A stretch of DNA of 64,000 nucleotides from Pristionchus mayeri (Eukaryota > Nematoda > Chromadorea > Rhabditida > Neodiplogasteridae), in contig BTRK01000003.1 in NCBI GenBank assembly GCA_036245805.1, positions 8,122,001 to 8,186,000 of the forward strand. The letters run 5' to 3'. The notes below the pieces were generated by a model. The model saw only the letters and a list, made by a program, of their open reading frames with translations. It was not told the origin of the DNA and made no database searches. Shown piece by piece: positions 44,143 through 54,728 of this stretch. The translations under genes were made by a program, and so were the position numbers. Position 1 is the first letter of the stretch. Each line of letters opens with the position of its first letter.

Positions 44143-44260
44143 CTGTCCCAATTCTTCATTCAGACTCGAGGTGCGAACTATTGTGCATGAATCCGACTGG
44201 GCATGGTAAATTTCTAGGTCGTTGTTGATGAAAAACGTCTTAATTTGGTTAACTAATCCT
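44143..44260 (-). pseudogene. P4-ATPase exon (FINNDLEIYH...SSLNEELGQ)
   Basis: On the - strand it reads QIKTFFINNDLEIYHAQSDS, then CTIVRTSSLNEELGQ, ending at CAG|GTGAGG. It matches AxFINWDxxMYxxxTDxxAxARTSxLNEELGQ, directly before the phosphorylation motif DKTGTLT. The frame is open. The next exon with DKTG is not found on this strand nearby. Confidence 0.85.
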
Positions 44261-44429
44261 GATAGTAATAAGTCATCACGGAAAAAAGCACGCAAAACAA
44301 CTTCTGAGTATACAACTTCCGAGTATGAAAGACCCATTGTAAACTGCCGTTTCTAGTTTCACTACTTCATAATCAACCTCCTTTTTCAATTTGCTTGCGA
44401 ATTTAATGCAAAACACATCAAACACTCAC

Positions 44430-44516
44430 CTTGAAGAATCGGACGAGTTCGAGCGTCACTTCTAGTGAGATCGGGATGAGATTATTGTAGAAGATCGAGA
44501 AGATGAGCACGTTCCA
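44430..44516 (-). pseudogene. P4-ATPase exon (NNLIPISLEVTLE, helix 4)
   Basis: This 87-nt exon has canonical sites on the - strand (TTCCCAG before, AAG|GTGAGT after). It reads WNVLIFSIFYNNLIPISLEV, then TLELVRFFK. PISL is the conserved membrane-helix-4 motif of lipid flippases, lying in the transport path. The exon is intact and in frame with 44143. It belongs to the best - strand run (44516 down to 42845), which is broken at later exons. Confidence 0.85.
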
Positions 44517-44639
44517 CTGGGAACCCGCGCGGTCAGTCACCTAAACTTAAGAGGCAATCGATGCGCTTCACTGTTAACACAAAGTATATTGCTTTCACGC
44601 GAAGATAACATTATGCTGAACATTTGTCCATCGCTCGAA

Positions 44640-45090
44640 GATCTTCTGACCAGACCATTCCGAAGAGAGATCAAAGATCGAAATAGATTATTCAGAATTA
44701 TGTAATTTATCAAACATTGTATTTTTATTTCACATGCATTCTAATGCAAAATCAAAAAGTGAGCGCATATTCCGATTAATGCCGAGTTAGTGCAACAGCA
44801 GTCATGCAGGTAAAGAGATAGTTTGGCGAGACGAAACTGATTTAAGATCAGCGAAAAAAGTTCGTTTAGTAATACAGATGGATAATATCAAAATATTGAT
44901 GAATCAAAGCACAAGTATCATAATTATTATCGCTGCAACCGCAATGCTATGGGCAATGCGAAACGTAATTTAAATATTTTGTTCCGGCGGAAAGTCCTTA
45001 AAAGATTGGAAGGAAAGAAAAATATGTTCTCTACTAGGCTCATTACAACTCTAAGCGTACTCGTAGTGTAGGATTTTGTTCAAAACTAAC
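44640..45090. other. Flippase intron-like sequence
   Basis: 44640-44830 resembles, inverted, 61010-61160 near other flippase exons. 45000-45090 matches 60750-60900 inverted (GTACGCTTAGAGTTGTAATG). No exon was recognised. Confidence 0.5.
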
Positions 45091-45095
45091 CAAAG

Positions 45096-45382
45096 CACGG
45101 CTCGTTAGGTCAATGAAGGCACAAACTTGAAAGACACGCGTCGCACGTCTGTTCCCGCGCTCTCGATTTATTCGAACCACCAACATTTATCCTATTTTTC
45201 AGTGAGAGAGTTACTTAAGGGGGGCATCGCGTCGTTAAAGAGGGTGAGAAGCCCTCGTCTCGCGGGCGGAGGGCGCGCTCGCATAAATAGGCAGGCGAGA
45301 GGGCGCGCTCTAACTGCGCCGGGTTAGAGTGAGGGCAGAAGGGCGCGATGCGTGCGTTCAAGGGCTGCCTTAACGAGCCGTG
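45096..45382. mobile_element. GC-rich MITE, 287 bp, inserted in flippase exon
   Basis: The ends are CACGGCTCGTTAGG and the complement of CACGGCTCGTTAAGG, flanked on both sides by AAAG (45092-45095 and 45383-45386). The paralogous sequence at 60720-60745 has a single uninterrupted CTTCTTTGGTCAG. The insertion and the 4-bp duplication are therefore seen directly. A CAC start with a 4-bp duplication would suit CACTA/Chapaev-like transposases, but this is inference. The inside repeats GAGGGCGCGCTC. Confidence 0.8.
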
Positions 45383-45430
45383 AAAGAAGATGGTAAACCA
45401 CAGCTCGAAGGTGTAGAGCACTTTTTCTTG
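45383..45430 (-). pseudogene. P4-ATPase exon (VLYTFELWFTIFF) interrupted by MITE
   Basis: On the - strand it reads KVLYTFELWFTIFF, matching the P4-ATPase motif VLYxIELWFAFxNGFSGQ. The MITE at 45096-45382 is inserted about four bases before the probable donor (TTTG|GTCAG in the copy at 60740). Confidence 0.75.
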
Positions 45431-45464
45431 CATTCCAAAAATATTTACAAAAATCCTTTCTTTC

Positions 45465-46140
45465 TCTACGCTGTTCTAAGTTAATTTAACAAAGACTCTT
45501 TTCTGTCAGCCCAGCCTCTTGCATCCATTCAAAGAACACATCAATAATCTCACTGCTTGAGGTGCATAATAGGGTTGGCAAAATGAATCTTTCATTGAAT
45601 CTCGAATCTTTCCTAATTGAATCTCCCGATCGAAAGATTCAATTGAATCCATTCGTTTCGTTTGAATCGAGATTCATTTGAATCTTTGCTCAAAAATCAC
45701 TTTAAAAATTCATATTTCTAAGGAAAAAATATTTTTTCGAGCATGTTCTGCCAGAACAAAAAATATTTTTGCAAATATTTTTGCGGCTCGTTTTAAAAGT
45801 TCTGGGATATGTTTCAGCAGTTGGTAAAACTAACATTTTCCATGAATTTTGGGTCAAATGGCTTTTGTCAACTATGTTTCAGTATCAATATAATATTTGA
45901 GTAAGCTTGTTCCCTTGGAAAGATTCATCCCCATCTGTATTTCACTTGATGATTTGCACGTAGAGATTCATTCTGCCAACCCTAGTGCATAACCAGGCTA
46001 TAGAAAGATCAAAGTTCATATTTTAAAGAGGTCATAGAAATTGGACATGCGCACACCACTATCTAAAGCCTAGCGAATGAAACTGTAATTGTACAGAAAG
46101 AGTCAATGCGTGATTTTGTTAGACAAATTCGATATCAGGA
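45465..46140. repeat. Duplicated segment, partner of 24556-24800, holding a MITE
   Basis: The flanks of the MITE align with 24556-24800 (CTTGAGGTGCATAA before, CCAGGCTATAGAAAG after). It is likely duplicated flippase intron. Confidence 0.8.
45570..45984. mobile_element. hAT-like MITE, 415 bp, with 8-bp duplication
   Basis: The ends are perfect 11-bp inverted repeats, TAGGGTTGGCA and TGCCAACCCTA, flanked by an exact GTGCATAA duplication (45562-45569, 45985-45992). The empty paralogous site at about 24645-24660 has one GTGCATAA. An 8-bp duplication with TAGGG ends is typical of hAT elements. It is non-coding and rich in GAATCT words. Confidence 0.9.
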
Positions 46141-46299
46141 AAAATTAGTGGGAGAGTTGTTGTAATTAATTCGTAGTTAACAACATCCTTTCAACGATAG
46201 TACGGTGCGCAACTTTCACAAGTATATTGGTTTCAACCGTACTGCTGCTGGCAGTGCCACTCGTGCGATATCCAGATAATTAAACTAGACTTGGCTCGC

Positions 46300-46404
46300 T
46301 CATCGCCTGGATTGCTTAGGCTGCATCATATCCACATTCCGCACCATGTCCTGCTGCGAGATCGGGTCTTGCTTCTTTTGATTGAACGCCAAATCGTAAG
46401 GAAT
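46300..46404 (-). pseudogene. P4-ATPase last exon, open copy
   Basis: On the - strand it reads IPYDLAFNQKKQDPISQQDM, then VRNVDMMQPKQSRR and TGA, 35 codons without a break. It matches the P4-ATPase tail FSQEE...SQEEVIRAYD in length and pattern. It is the only copy of the last exon with an uninterrupted frame. No upstream tail exon is adjacent. Confidence 0.75.
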
Positions 46405-47154
46405 AGGTCTCATGGTGATGCGAGACCCACGAAAAAAAGTGAACATGACTAGGTGACTTCTTGCCACTATCAGGGTTCAAGTTCCCTAGCAAAAATTCTG
46501 AGGTAGTGTGGTGGCTTTATCTAGGATATGATTACAAACAATTGTCAACGTTAGGCAACAATCAAAATCGCTCACAATTCAGTTCAGTGATTCTTTGACG
46601 CTACCGGTTTCGCAAATAAAATAACCATATTTTCGAAAATGGCACACGAATCGCCTCCTCCGCAAGGTTAATTCAGTGAAAGGACAAAATTTAATGATCA
46701 AGTTTTAGAGTAATTCATGTCACGGAAACACTAGCCTTTCCGTGTATTATTTTAGTTTTTGATAATGCCAAGCATTCTACCGCCGAATCACAGTTCCCGT
46801 ATGGCCCACATACTAATGGGACTTGAGACAGCGGAAGCAACCATCATGCCATCTAAAATTTTAGTGAAGTTATTTTTGAAAAGGCAAGTCTCTGATCGTT
46901 CCACAACTTTATAGGATGTGAGAAACGGGAAACACGGAGAACAAAAATTGCTGATTTGTATACAACTTTTTCCAATAAACGACTTTGAAACCTTACATGT
47001 TGAGCATTTCAAAAAGGGTACTCGATGGAGGCAGTGGAAGGAGCGAGCGAATCGAGCGAGGTCAGATGATAGGTGGTAGGCAGGGACTGAGGAAATTATT
47101 GATCGATTCATCAAGAGTACTTTGACCCAGTAATATTATAAGAAATATGATTTT
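46405..47154. other. Flippase intron-like sequence, no exon
   Basis: 46570-46700 resembles 27400-27500 weakly (GTTCAGTGATTC, GCAAATAAAATAA). 47025-47095 resembles 39290-39380 (GGCAGGGACTGAG). A 108-codon open frame on the - strand has no family match. Confidence 0.35.
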
Positions 47155-48627
47155 AAGAGACCGGATCGGTAAGAATGGACCACCCCCCGGACACGATTCC
47201 TTAGGAATGAGATTCAGGGGCCCACATTGTATGTGTATGGACCCCTTAGCCTCAAGTATCACACAGTACCATCAAATATAGGTCTCCGATGCGTCAATTA
47301 TAGGGTCGGAAATTTGAAAAATCGAAAAATCATATTTCCTAAACGCGATAAGATAGACTCGAAATCTCTTCGGAATTACACTAGGTATCACCAATAACGA
47401 AAATTGAATAATTGAAATCGATTCCAACATGACTGTAAAATAGATTTCGTACCCAAAATTTTCAGTTTTTCGGCTCCAATTTTTGAATATAGCAGAACTG
47501 TAGCATGCGAATATGCCTATATTGTAACCCATTGAATTCTACATCACCTGCTACCAAAACGGACTTTCCCGTCATTGTCTCCCAGAGCTGAAAATTCTCA
47601 TGAATTCTACCGAAATTCAGTTATTGACACTAAATGAAGGTTCCGATACATGAATATTGTGGGAAATGAAGGTACAAGAACGTAAACGTATAATTAGGAA
47701 CAAAACGCGAGGGTTTGCTTTATTTTGAAATAGTCGATTTTCGCACCCTCGATTGGTGGTCATCCAAAACTCAAAAATTTCATTTTAGATGAGGCTTCAA
47801 CTACATGTAAGTTGAAAGGGGCTTGTCATAGTTCAACATTATGCAAACAAAACATCTATAGATATTTGTTTGCCCAAAATATTTTTGTCCGAAAATGGAG
47901 AAATCGATGGTGGTGACGAAAATTGTTGATCAGATTTTCAAGTACTTGGACAATATTTGAACAAGTTACATCCAACTTATTCCAATCGTCCAAAAAAATC
48001 ATAAAAAAGCTTTGTAAAAATTTTTTTCAAGAAATATGAGTTCACATCTTCGATTTTGTCGTTTTTGCATGGTGAAAAAATCCCAATAATACATCCCCTT
48101 TCTAGCAAAACTAAATAACTGGTTATAGCTAGTTGGCTGGGAGCCAGATCAAGGAAAGCTCAGGGAAGGGGGGCGAGATATCGCGCGACTTGAAGAGTGT
48201 GCGTCCCTAGGTGAAACATATTCCAAGCGGGCGCGCATTTGCATTTACTCCTCCTTTAAATCTCGAAATTTCGTCCAACTGAATAATACAGCGTCTTTAC
48301 CATAGTCTTGTCATAGTCTACCAATAGCTGAATTGCCACTCTATGACCTACCGAGAGATATACGGCAAATCATCACCAACAGATTGTTTTTGTTTTGTGT
48401 ATTGTCAGTATTTTATGCGCCTCAAATCCGATCCAACACCTGAAACGCACGCATGAATCGCTGAATTATAATAAAAGTGAAACAAATTCATTCAAAGAAC
48501 ACAATCTAACTTTCCTGGTTTAGAGTATTTATTCCACTGCAACGCTTGCCTTTCCGCATATGTATGCTTGACAAAATCGTACCGAAAAATTGACGATGAC
48601 TTATTATTATCAATATTAATTAATATA

Positions 48628-48684
48628 ATTGAGGCGTATTTCATCAACAACGAATTGCGAATGTACCACGCCAAAACGGAATGA
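48628..48684 (+). pseudogene. P4-ATPase exon (IEAYFINNELRMYHAKTE)
   Basis: On the + strand it reads IEAYFINNELRMYHAKTE and then TGA. It aligns with FFINNDLEIYHAQSDS of 44143 and FINWDLDMYxxxTD of the family. The LNEELGQ part is missing. Identical copies: 58697-58753 (+) and about 55092-55148 (-). Confidence 0.7.
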
Positions 48685-48782
48685 GTTTATCTGGGCGGAT
48701 GCATTATATCAATTAAAAAGTACAATTATACCAAATTGAGGGAAAATATTCGTTATTATTTTTCCTTTTTTGCCCCTTTTCT

Positions 48783-48850
48783 GGTCAAATTCGTAATGTC
48801 GGACAAGACGGGCAAACTCACTCACAAGAATATCATGAAGTGGAAGAGAT
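48783..48850 (+). pseudogene. P4-ATPase phosphorylation exon (DKTGKLT), broken
   Basis: It reads VKFVMSDKTGKLTHKNIMKW, then KR-stop. The family motif is FSDKTGTLTxNxMxFKxC. The phosphorylated Asp is kept but T-L-T is K-L-T, Q is H, and a TGA replaces Cys. The acceptor reads TTTCTG in place of TTTCAG. Copies: 58852-58919 (+) and about 54926-54993 (-). Confidence 0.8.
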
Positions 48851-48990
48851 GAGATATCAGAGATCAGCAGAGCTAGTAAATGAAAAAAAAACAACGCTGT
48901 ACATTACCCTAAAGAACAACACGCACGGGAATATCATTCAGCTAAGTTTACCAAAGAACGTTAAAGCACCGGGTTGTGTATCATCCAACA

Positions 48991-49071
48991 CACAGGTGTC
49001 TTTCTGTATTCCTCGACGAGTTTAACATCGGCGAACTGGTCGCGCTCACTGTAGTTGACTCCGCCCACGCA
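48991..49071 (-). pseudogene. P4-ATPase exon (GVNYSERDQFADVKLVEEY), opposite strand
   Basis: On the - strand it reads GGVNYSERDQFADVKLVEEY, then RKTPVCWM. The frame is open. It normally follows DKTGTLT, yet here it faces the DKTG exon on the opposite strand 140 bp away. An inversion therefore separated them before the block was triplicated. Confidence 0.75.
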
Positions 49072-49289
49072 ACAGAGAGGAGGTGATGATATTGTCGAAA
49101 GAATCTGAGAGCGATTCTAGCACTGGGCTAATACTCGAACAGAGGTAATCGATAACTTAGTAAAGTGTGTATAGGAATATTTAAATTAGGAAATTTAGCT
49201 ATGTGGGTTCCTATACAACACTGATTATTGACTCTCTTCAGCCAGACAGTGTAAAATGATAAGAGTGCCTATTCGACATCACTAGAAGA

Positions 49290-49371
49290 ACTAGATCATA
49301 CCGAGTGCGATGGGCGGCTGGACGGTGAGCATGATGTTGAACATGGCGATAACACTTCGTTCGAAAATCGC
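49290..49371 (-). pseudogene. P4-ATPase exon (FERSVIAMFNIMLTVQPPIALG)
   Basis: On the - strand it reads FERSVIAMFNIMLTVQPPIA, then LGM. It matches FERWxIxxYNxxFTxLPPxxLG. The copy in the second block (59359-59428) is truncated at the block end. Confidence 0.75.
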
Positions 49372-49685
49372 TTGACCGGGTCAGATCGGAGAGGGCAAAG
49401 TTGACAGTAGATTAATTAGAATTACCTAATTTATCAAAGAAAGTATTGTTACTTGTTCCTATTGCAGGCATCGAAATCAAAGCGTATGCTCATCATCCGA
49501 TTAAAGAAGGAGTAACACGAATAAGAGATGATCAGGTAATGCATTCTGACGAGCGTGTTAGGTAGATATATTGTTTCCCCATAAAATAAATAGGTTTGTT
49601 CATATGCGGAAAGAAGAAGGAATGCATTGAATAATTTAAGTAGCGTAGCACAGCTGTCACAATTATACTCATTGTAACCTCACTG
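49372..49685. other. Unique spacer, flippase intron-like
   Basis: 49400-49510 is an inverted relative of 2395-2540 and 61010-61140. No exon was found. It separates block copy 1 from the giant palindrome. Confidence 0.4.
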
Positions 49686-49882
49686 CTGTGAAATACAGAT
49701 GTGGATGAATCTTTCCAAGGGAACAAGCTCTGGCAAATACTATCTTGATTCTGAAACACAGTTGACAGAACCCACTTGCCGCAAAAATCATTCGAAATGT
49801 GAGTTTTAACTACGGCTGAAACATAACCAGAACTTTTTAAACGAAGCGCAAAAATATTTTTAATATCGATAGAATCGTACGC

Positions 49883-49982
49883 TCATCGTCCGGATGGCTT
49901 GGGCTGCGTCGAATCATCATTGCGAACCATGCCTTGCTGCGAGATCGTGCTCCTCTTGAGAGAACGCGAACCCTTCTGGAAT
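49883..49982 (-). pseudogene. P4-ATPase last exon in palindrome left arm
   Basis: On the - strand it reads IPEGFAFSQEEHDLAARHGS, with a stop soon after. An indel relative to EHDPISQQDMVRN shifts the frame. GFAFSQEEH is the best match to the family tail. The mirror copy is at 54432-54531. Confidence 0.75.
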
Positions 49983-51059
49983 AGGTTTCACGCTTATTGT
50001 ATACCAAAAGAATCCACTTGTTTCCGATATTTGAATTTTCACAACGAGATGAAAAGGTGACTTCTGGTCACAAACAATGTTGAAGATCTCTTGCTTTGAA
50101 TCTGATCCAATGCGAAGCGCAGAGAATCGGCTATTATTACAAACAAATGATCAGAAGGTGCCTAAATGGTGACGAGAACAAAATTCAGCACAAAATCCGT
50201 TTCAACAATTCACTGGTTTTGTTCTGATTTTGAAGAATACGAAAATAAAATCCCGTTTCTGCTACAATAGAATCAACTGTCAAGCCGACATGACAAGATG
50301 ACTTAATGACAAGGTTCACATTCAATAGCATACCTACACAGTACTAAGCCCCGTGCAAGAACAAAAGCTCATTTCGCGCTCTTTTTCAAATTCAAAAAGC
50401 GACGAATTTGCTCTTACACGGAATTTTAGCTTACTATATCGAGTTTTGATTTGAACCATTCCTAGAACAATTGGGTCTCTAAAGCCGTTTCCATTTCATA
50501 ACGCATCTGAAACACAAATGATCCTAATCTTATTCGAAGCACCGAAGTGGTCGATTCATTAATGTTTCATCGAAAAGTAAAGAATTAGGTGCGCTTTTCG
50601 GTTTTGTATGTAGGCTGCCTACAGCTTAATAATGTGCCTAGAGACCGCAAGGTGGGTGACCGAATTGCTTTGGCAGGGTCATTGGTGTATTTTTACTGCC
50701 TGTCATTCCTTCATGGTTTTAGTTAGGTTCTAGCTAGTGAAGAACTATAATATGTTTGCATCGAATATAGCTCGCGGTGAGCCTGAGAGAATCGAAACAT
50801 GCAAAAATGCAGTTTTTTAGTGTTTTTGCTTCAACATTCTCAGTCCTCACTTCCGATTATCGTATAGTCCTCCGAATAAAGGGTTGAATATTGATCAGAT
50901 TTGGGGCTTAGATACACTAGTTAGTAACCGCAAATGTAATCGTCGAGGGGGAAAGAGAAGGACAAAAACGAGAAATTCATCCGAATCGTCCCGATAAAAC
51001 TGAGTTTCACTATTTGCCCAAAGCCACTGGCCTTAATGAAAAGATAAGTACATTATATT

Positions 51060-51745
51060 AGGTTGGCCGGAAAGTCTTTGTGTATTTTTCAAAACTTTAT
51101 TTCTTGGGGAAGGGAAAAGCATACGTTCAATTATACTTGTCCTCATTATTGGCAATATGTGCCCGACGTATCTCCATCTCCAATGCATGGATCCCCTCTC
51201 TTGAGAACCCGCCTGAGCGCGAATCAAAGAATTGGTTGAGAGCATACTCCAGACTTCCACGGTAATTGAACGACCTACCTCGAACGGCATGGGCCAGGTC
51301 TGCGAAAAACCAGTAATCAGACAGGGCCATGCCAGGAGAATAAATGGGGGTGAAGGAGAACCATCCATCCATATCCAGCCAATTCCTGCTCGACTTGATT
51401 TGAGACCTGGGGATGGGGTCATTTTGCTGATTATACACTTTCTTGTCCTCCAGCCTTGAACGATAGACTTCCAACTTCAAATTATGTAGATATGTGACGT
51501 ACTTGGTCCCGGTAATTGCCATGCCCTCAGGGAGTAGCTCCGATTGGTCCACTCCATCCGCTCCCCACCACATTACCAGCTTGTTTTTCTTGTGGTGCCG
51601 GTCAAGTTTGGGGATACCCTGCGTGGTCTCTCCTTCTCCAACAAACTGGGCTTTGCTGTGGTTGTTATCTTAGAGGACCCACTTCTCATTCCCCGTTACG
51701 AACCATTCCAGCCATCGATCCCCACCTTGGAGAATGAGGAGAGTA
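51060..51745 (-). mobile_element. Mariner fragment, inverted copy (C-terminal part only)
   Basis: On the - strand the 148-codon frame 51127-51573 is the same as 52841-53287. It keeps LSDYWFF, equivalent to the third catalytic block of mariner transposases (PSDYHLF). The end TTAGGTTGGCCGGAAAGTCT is at about 51059. The fragment stops at the palindrome centre, so it was copied with the arm and did not insert separately. Confidence 0.9.
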
Positions 51746-52369
51746 TTTGTTGTGCTTGTTGTTGTTGTGGGATGGGTGCTTGTCTGACTTTATTTCGAGT
51801 TGCCGACCGTTGTTTGCCGATGTATCCAAATTTATTTTTTTGATTTTAATTATATTAATTTAATAGATAGTTAGTATCCAGAGCTACATATTTAAATCTT
51901 CAAAAGTTTCTAACCCCTCCCATCCGAACGAGATATAATTCAACAAACGTAAAATTTATCGAATTTTCGCTTTTTTCTCAAGACCTTTCATCCAATCGGT
52001 ATGGCACTTGGCATGTGTGAGCACTTGGATATTCTGCATTTTTGAGGTATCAATCGTTTCGACTGGTTTCGAATTGGAAAAGTTCGAAAATTGACGTGTT
52101 CGGACTAAAGTGCCGCGCATTTCTCTAAGCGTAATCTAGAACACTAAATAAGCCACGCCTGAGCTATACTCACTGAGTACTACATGTATACCAATTTTGA
52201 AGGAATTCTATTTTTTGCCAGTGCCAAGCATCTTCACAAAAATGTTCACTCACTCAGACAGTGTCTCGTATCATCCTGGAGCCACCCACTTCCGACATGT
52301 TCTGCTATACCTCACTCTATCCTACACCACGATGAAGGATTCGGAGACCCTACTGAAGAATTTTTATAA
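51746..52369. other. Palindrome spacer, left part
   Basis: Unique sequence within the palindrome. It should contain the mariner 5' end, but I could not find a TTAGGTTGGCC-type left terminus. The first part (51746-52130) is probably older host sequence. Confidence 0.4.
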
Positions 52370-53354
52370 TACACATGCCCCCTCTACAACACCTTCAGGA
52401 ATTGGATCCATCGCTTCGAAGAAGACGACTTTTCCCTCATTGCATGGGATCGATCTGAGAGACCGCGTTCGTTGCATTTTGAGACTTTGAAGAAAGCTGT
52501 TGAAACGGACGCACTTCAAAGTGCCCGTAAAATTTCTATTGCACTTAGAGTCCACCATAGCACTGTCAGAGAAGGCTTAAGATCTCTTGAAATGAGAAAA
52601 TATATCAGTCGATTCATATCCCATGATCTGAGGCAAGCCAGCCGAGACCGTCGTGTCGATGATTCCATTACTCTCCTCATTCTCCAAGGTGGGGATCGAT
52701 GGCTGGAACGGCTCGTAACGGGGAATGAGAAGTGGGTCCTCTAAGATAACAACCACAGCAAAGCCCAGTTTGTTGGAGAAGGAGAGACCACGCAGGGTAT
52801 CCCCAAACTTGACCGGCACCACAAGAAAAACAAGCTGGTAATGTGGTGGGGAGCGGATGGAGTGGACCAATCGGAGCTACTCCCTGAGGGCATGGCAATT
52901 ACCGGGACCAAGTACGTCACATATCTACATAATTTGAAGTTGGAAGTCTATCGTTCAAGGCTGGAGGACAAGAAAGTGTATAATCAGCAAAATGACCCCA
53001 TCCCCAGGTCTCAAATCAAGTCGAGCAGGAATTGGCTGGATATGGATGGATGGTTCTCCTTCACCCCCATTTATTCTCCTGGCATGGCCCTGTCTGATTA
53101 CTGGTTTTTCGCAGACCTGGCCCATGCAGTTCGAGGTAGGTCGTTCAATTACCGTGGAAGTCTGGAGTATGCTCTCAACCAATTCTTTGATTCGCGCTCA
53201 GGCGGGTTCTCAAGAGAGGGGATCCATGCATTGGAGATGGAGATACGTCGGGCACATATTGCCAATAATGAGGACAAGTATAATTGAACGTATGCTTTTC
53301 CCTTCCCCAAGAAATAAAGTTTTGAAAAATACACAAAGACTTTCCGGCCAACCT
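52370..53354 (+). mobile_element. Dead mariner transposon
   Basis: Frames read NTFRNWIHRFEEDDFSL, RPRSLHFETLKKAVETDALQ, IALRVHHSTVREGLRSL, then LERLVTGNEKWVL-stop, and later WWGADGVDQSELLPEG and YSPGMALSDYWFF. These are mariner transposase blocks in order. TGDEKW is TGNEKW (first catalytic Asp lost), a TAA replaces Tyr after WVL, and the second Asp block is garbled. The 3' end AAGACTTTCCGGCCAACCTA is at about 53354. It cannot move by itself. Confidence 0.9.
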
Positions 53355-54728
53355 AATATAATGTACTTATCTTTTCATTAAGGCCAGTGGCTTTGGGCAA
53401 ATAGTGAAACTCAGTTTTATCGGGACGATTCGGATGAATTTCTCGTTTTTGTCCTTCTCTTTCCCCCTCGACGATTACATTTGCGGTTACTAACTAGTGT
53501 ATCTAAGCCCCAAATCTGATCAATATTCAACCCTTTATTCGGAGGACTATACGATAATCGGAAGTGAGGACTGAGAATGTTGAAGCAAAAACACTAAAAA
53601 ACTGCATTTTTGCATGTTTCGATTCTCTCAGGCTTACCGCGAGCTATATTCGATGCAAACATATTATAGTTCTTCACTAGCTAGAACCTAACTAAAACCA
53701 TGAAGGAATGACAGGCAGTAAAAATACACCAATGACCCTGCCAAAGCAATTCGGTCACCCACCTTGCGGTCTCTAGGCACATTATTAAGCTGTAGGCAGC
53801 CTACATACAAAACCGAAAAGCGCACCTAATACTTTACTTTTCGATGAAACATTAATGAATCGACCACTTCGGTGCTTCGAATAAGATTAGGATCATTTGT
53901 GTTTCAGATGCGTTATGAAATGGAAACGGCTTTAGAGACCCAATTGTTCTAGGAATGGTTCAAATCAAAACTCGATATAGTAAGCTAAAATTCCGTGTAA
54001 GAGCAAATTCGTCGCTTTTTGAATTTGAAAAAGAGCGCGAAATGAGCTTTTGTTCTTGCACGGGGCTTAGTACTGTGTAGGTATGCTATTGAATGTGAAC
54101 CTTGTCATTAAGTCATCTTGTCATGTCGGCTTGACAGTTGATTCTATTGTAGCAGAAACGGGATTTTATTTTCGTATTCTTCAAAATCAGAACAAAACCA
54201 GTGAATTGTTGAAACGGATTTTGTGCTGAATTTTGTTCTCGTCACCATTTAGGCACCTTCTGATCATTTGTTTGAAATAATAGCCGATTCTCTGCGCTTC
54301 GCATTGGATCAGATTCAAAGCAAGAGATCTTCAACATTGTTTGTGACCAGAAGTCACCTTTTCATCTCGTTGTGAAAATTCAAATATCGGAAACAAGTGG
54401 ATTCTTTTGGTATACAATAAGCGTGAAACCTATTCCAGAAGGGTTCGCGTTCTCTCAAGAGGAGCACGATCTCGCAGCAAGGCATGGTTCGCAATGATGA
54501 TTCGACGCAGCCCAAGCCATCCGGACGATGAGCGTACGATTCTATCGATATTAAAAATATTTTTGCGCTTCGTTTAAAAAGTTCTGGGTTATGTTTCAGC
54601 CGTAGTTAAAGCTCACATTTCGAATGATTTTTGCGGCAAGTGGGTTCTGTCAACTGTGTTTCAGAATCAAGATAGTATTTGCCATAGCTTGTTCCCTTGG
54701 AAAGATTCATCCACATCTGTATTTCAGT
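52669..54728. repeat. Giant palindrome, right arm (2.06 kb)
   Basis: Inverted copy of 49686-51745. Its outer end (TGTATTTCAGTGAGCGCG) fuses directly to an inverted piece of the 2.2-kb block. Its inner end lies within the mariner coding region at TACTCTCCTCATTCTCC. Confidence 0.95.
54432..54531 (+). pseudogene. P4-ATPase last exon in palindrome right arm
   Basis: Mirror copy of 49883-49982, with the same IPEGFAFSQEEH start and the same indel. Confidence 0.75.

Larger units (their letters stand above)
47155..49362. repeat. 2.2-kb duplicated block, copy 1
   Basis: Nearly identical to 57220-59428 (offset about 10069), with a few single-base differences and small indels. It ends abruptly after GGCGATAACACTTC, where the copies diverge. 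48122-49051 is also present inverted at 54725-56948. It contains flippase exons on both strands. Confidence 0.95.
49686..51745. repeat. Giant palindrome, left arm (2.06 kb)
   Basis: This is the reverse complement of 52669-54728; paired positions add up to about 104414 throughout. Only isolated differences were seen (one base at about 51288, a one- or two-base indel near 50585). It contains a flippase last exon (49883-49982, -) and, inverted, the 3' two thirds of the mariner element with its end at about 51060. Confidence 0.95.

Noticed and set aside
42845..44516. A complete functional flippase gene on the - strand
   Set aside because: The exons are in correct order, but the DKTG exon is missing, one exon is cut by a fold-back and the SPDE exon has a stop.
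46788..47114. 108-codon open frame on the - strand
   Set aside because: No family match or splice signals. Part of it is intron-like sequence shared with 39290-39380.
51127..51573. Second mariner insertion on the - strand
   Set aside because: It is an exact mirror of 52841-53287 together with more than 1 kb of flanking host DNA, so it arose by inverted duplication and not by transposition.
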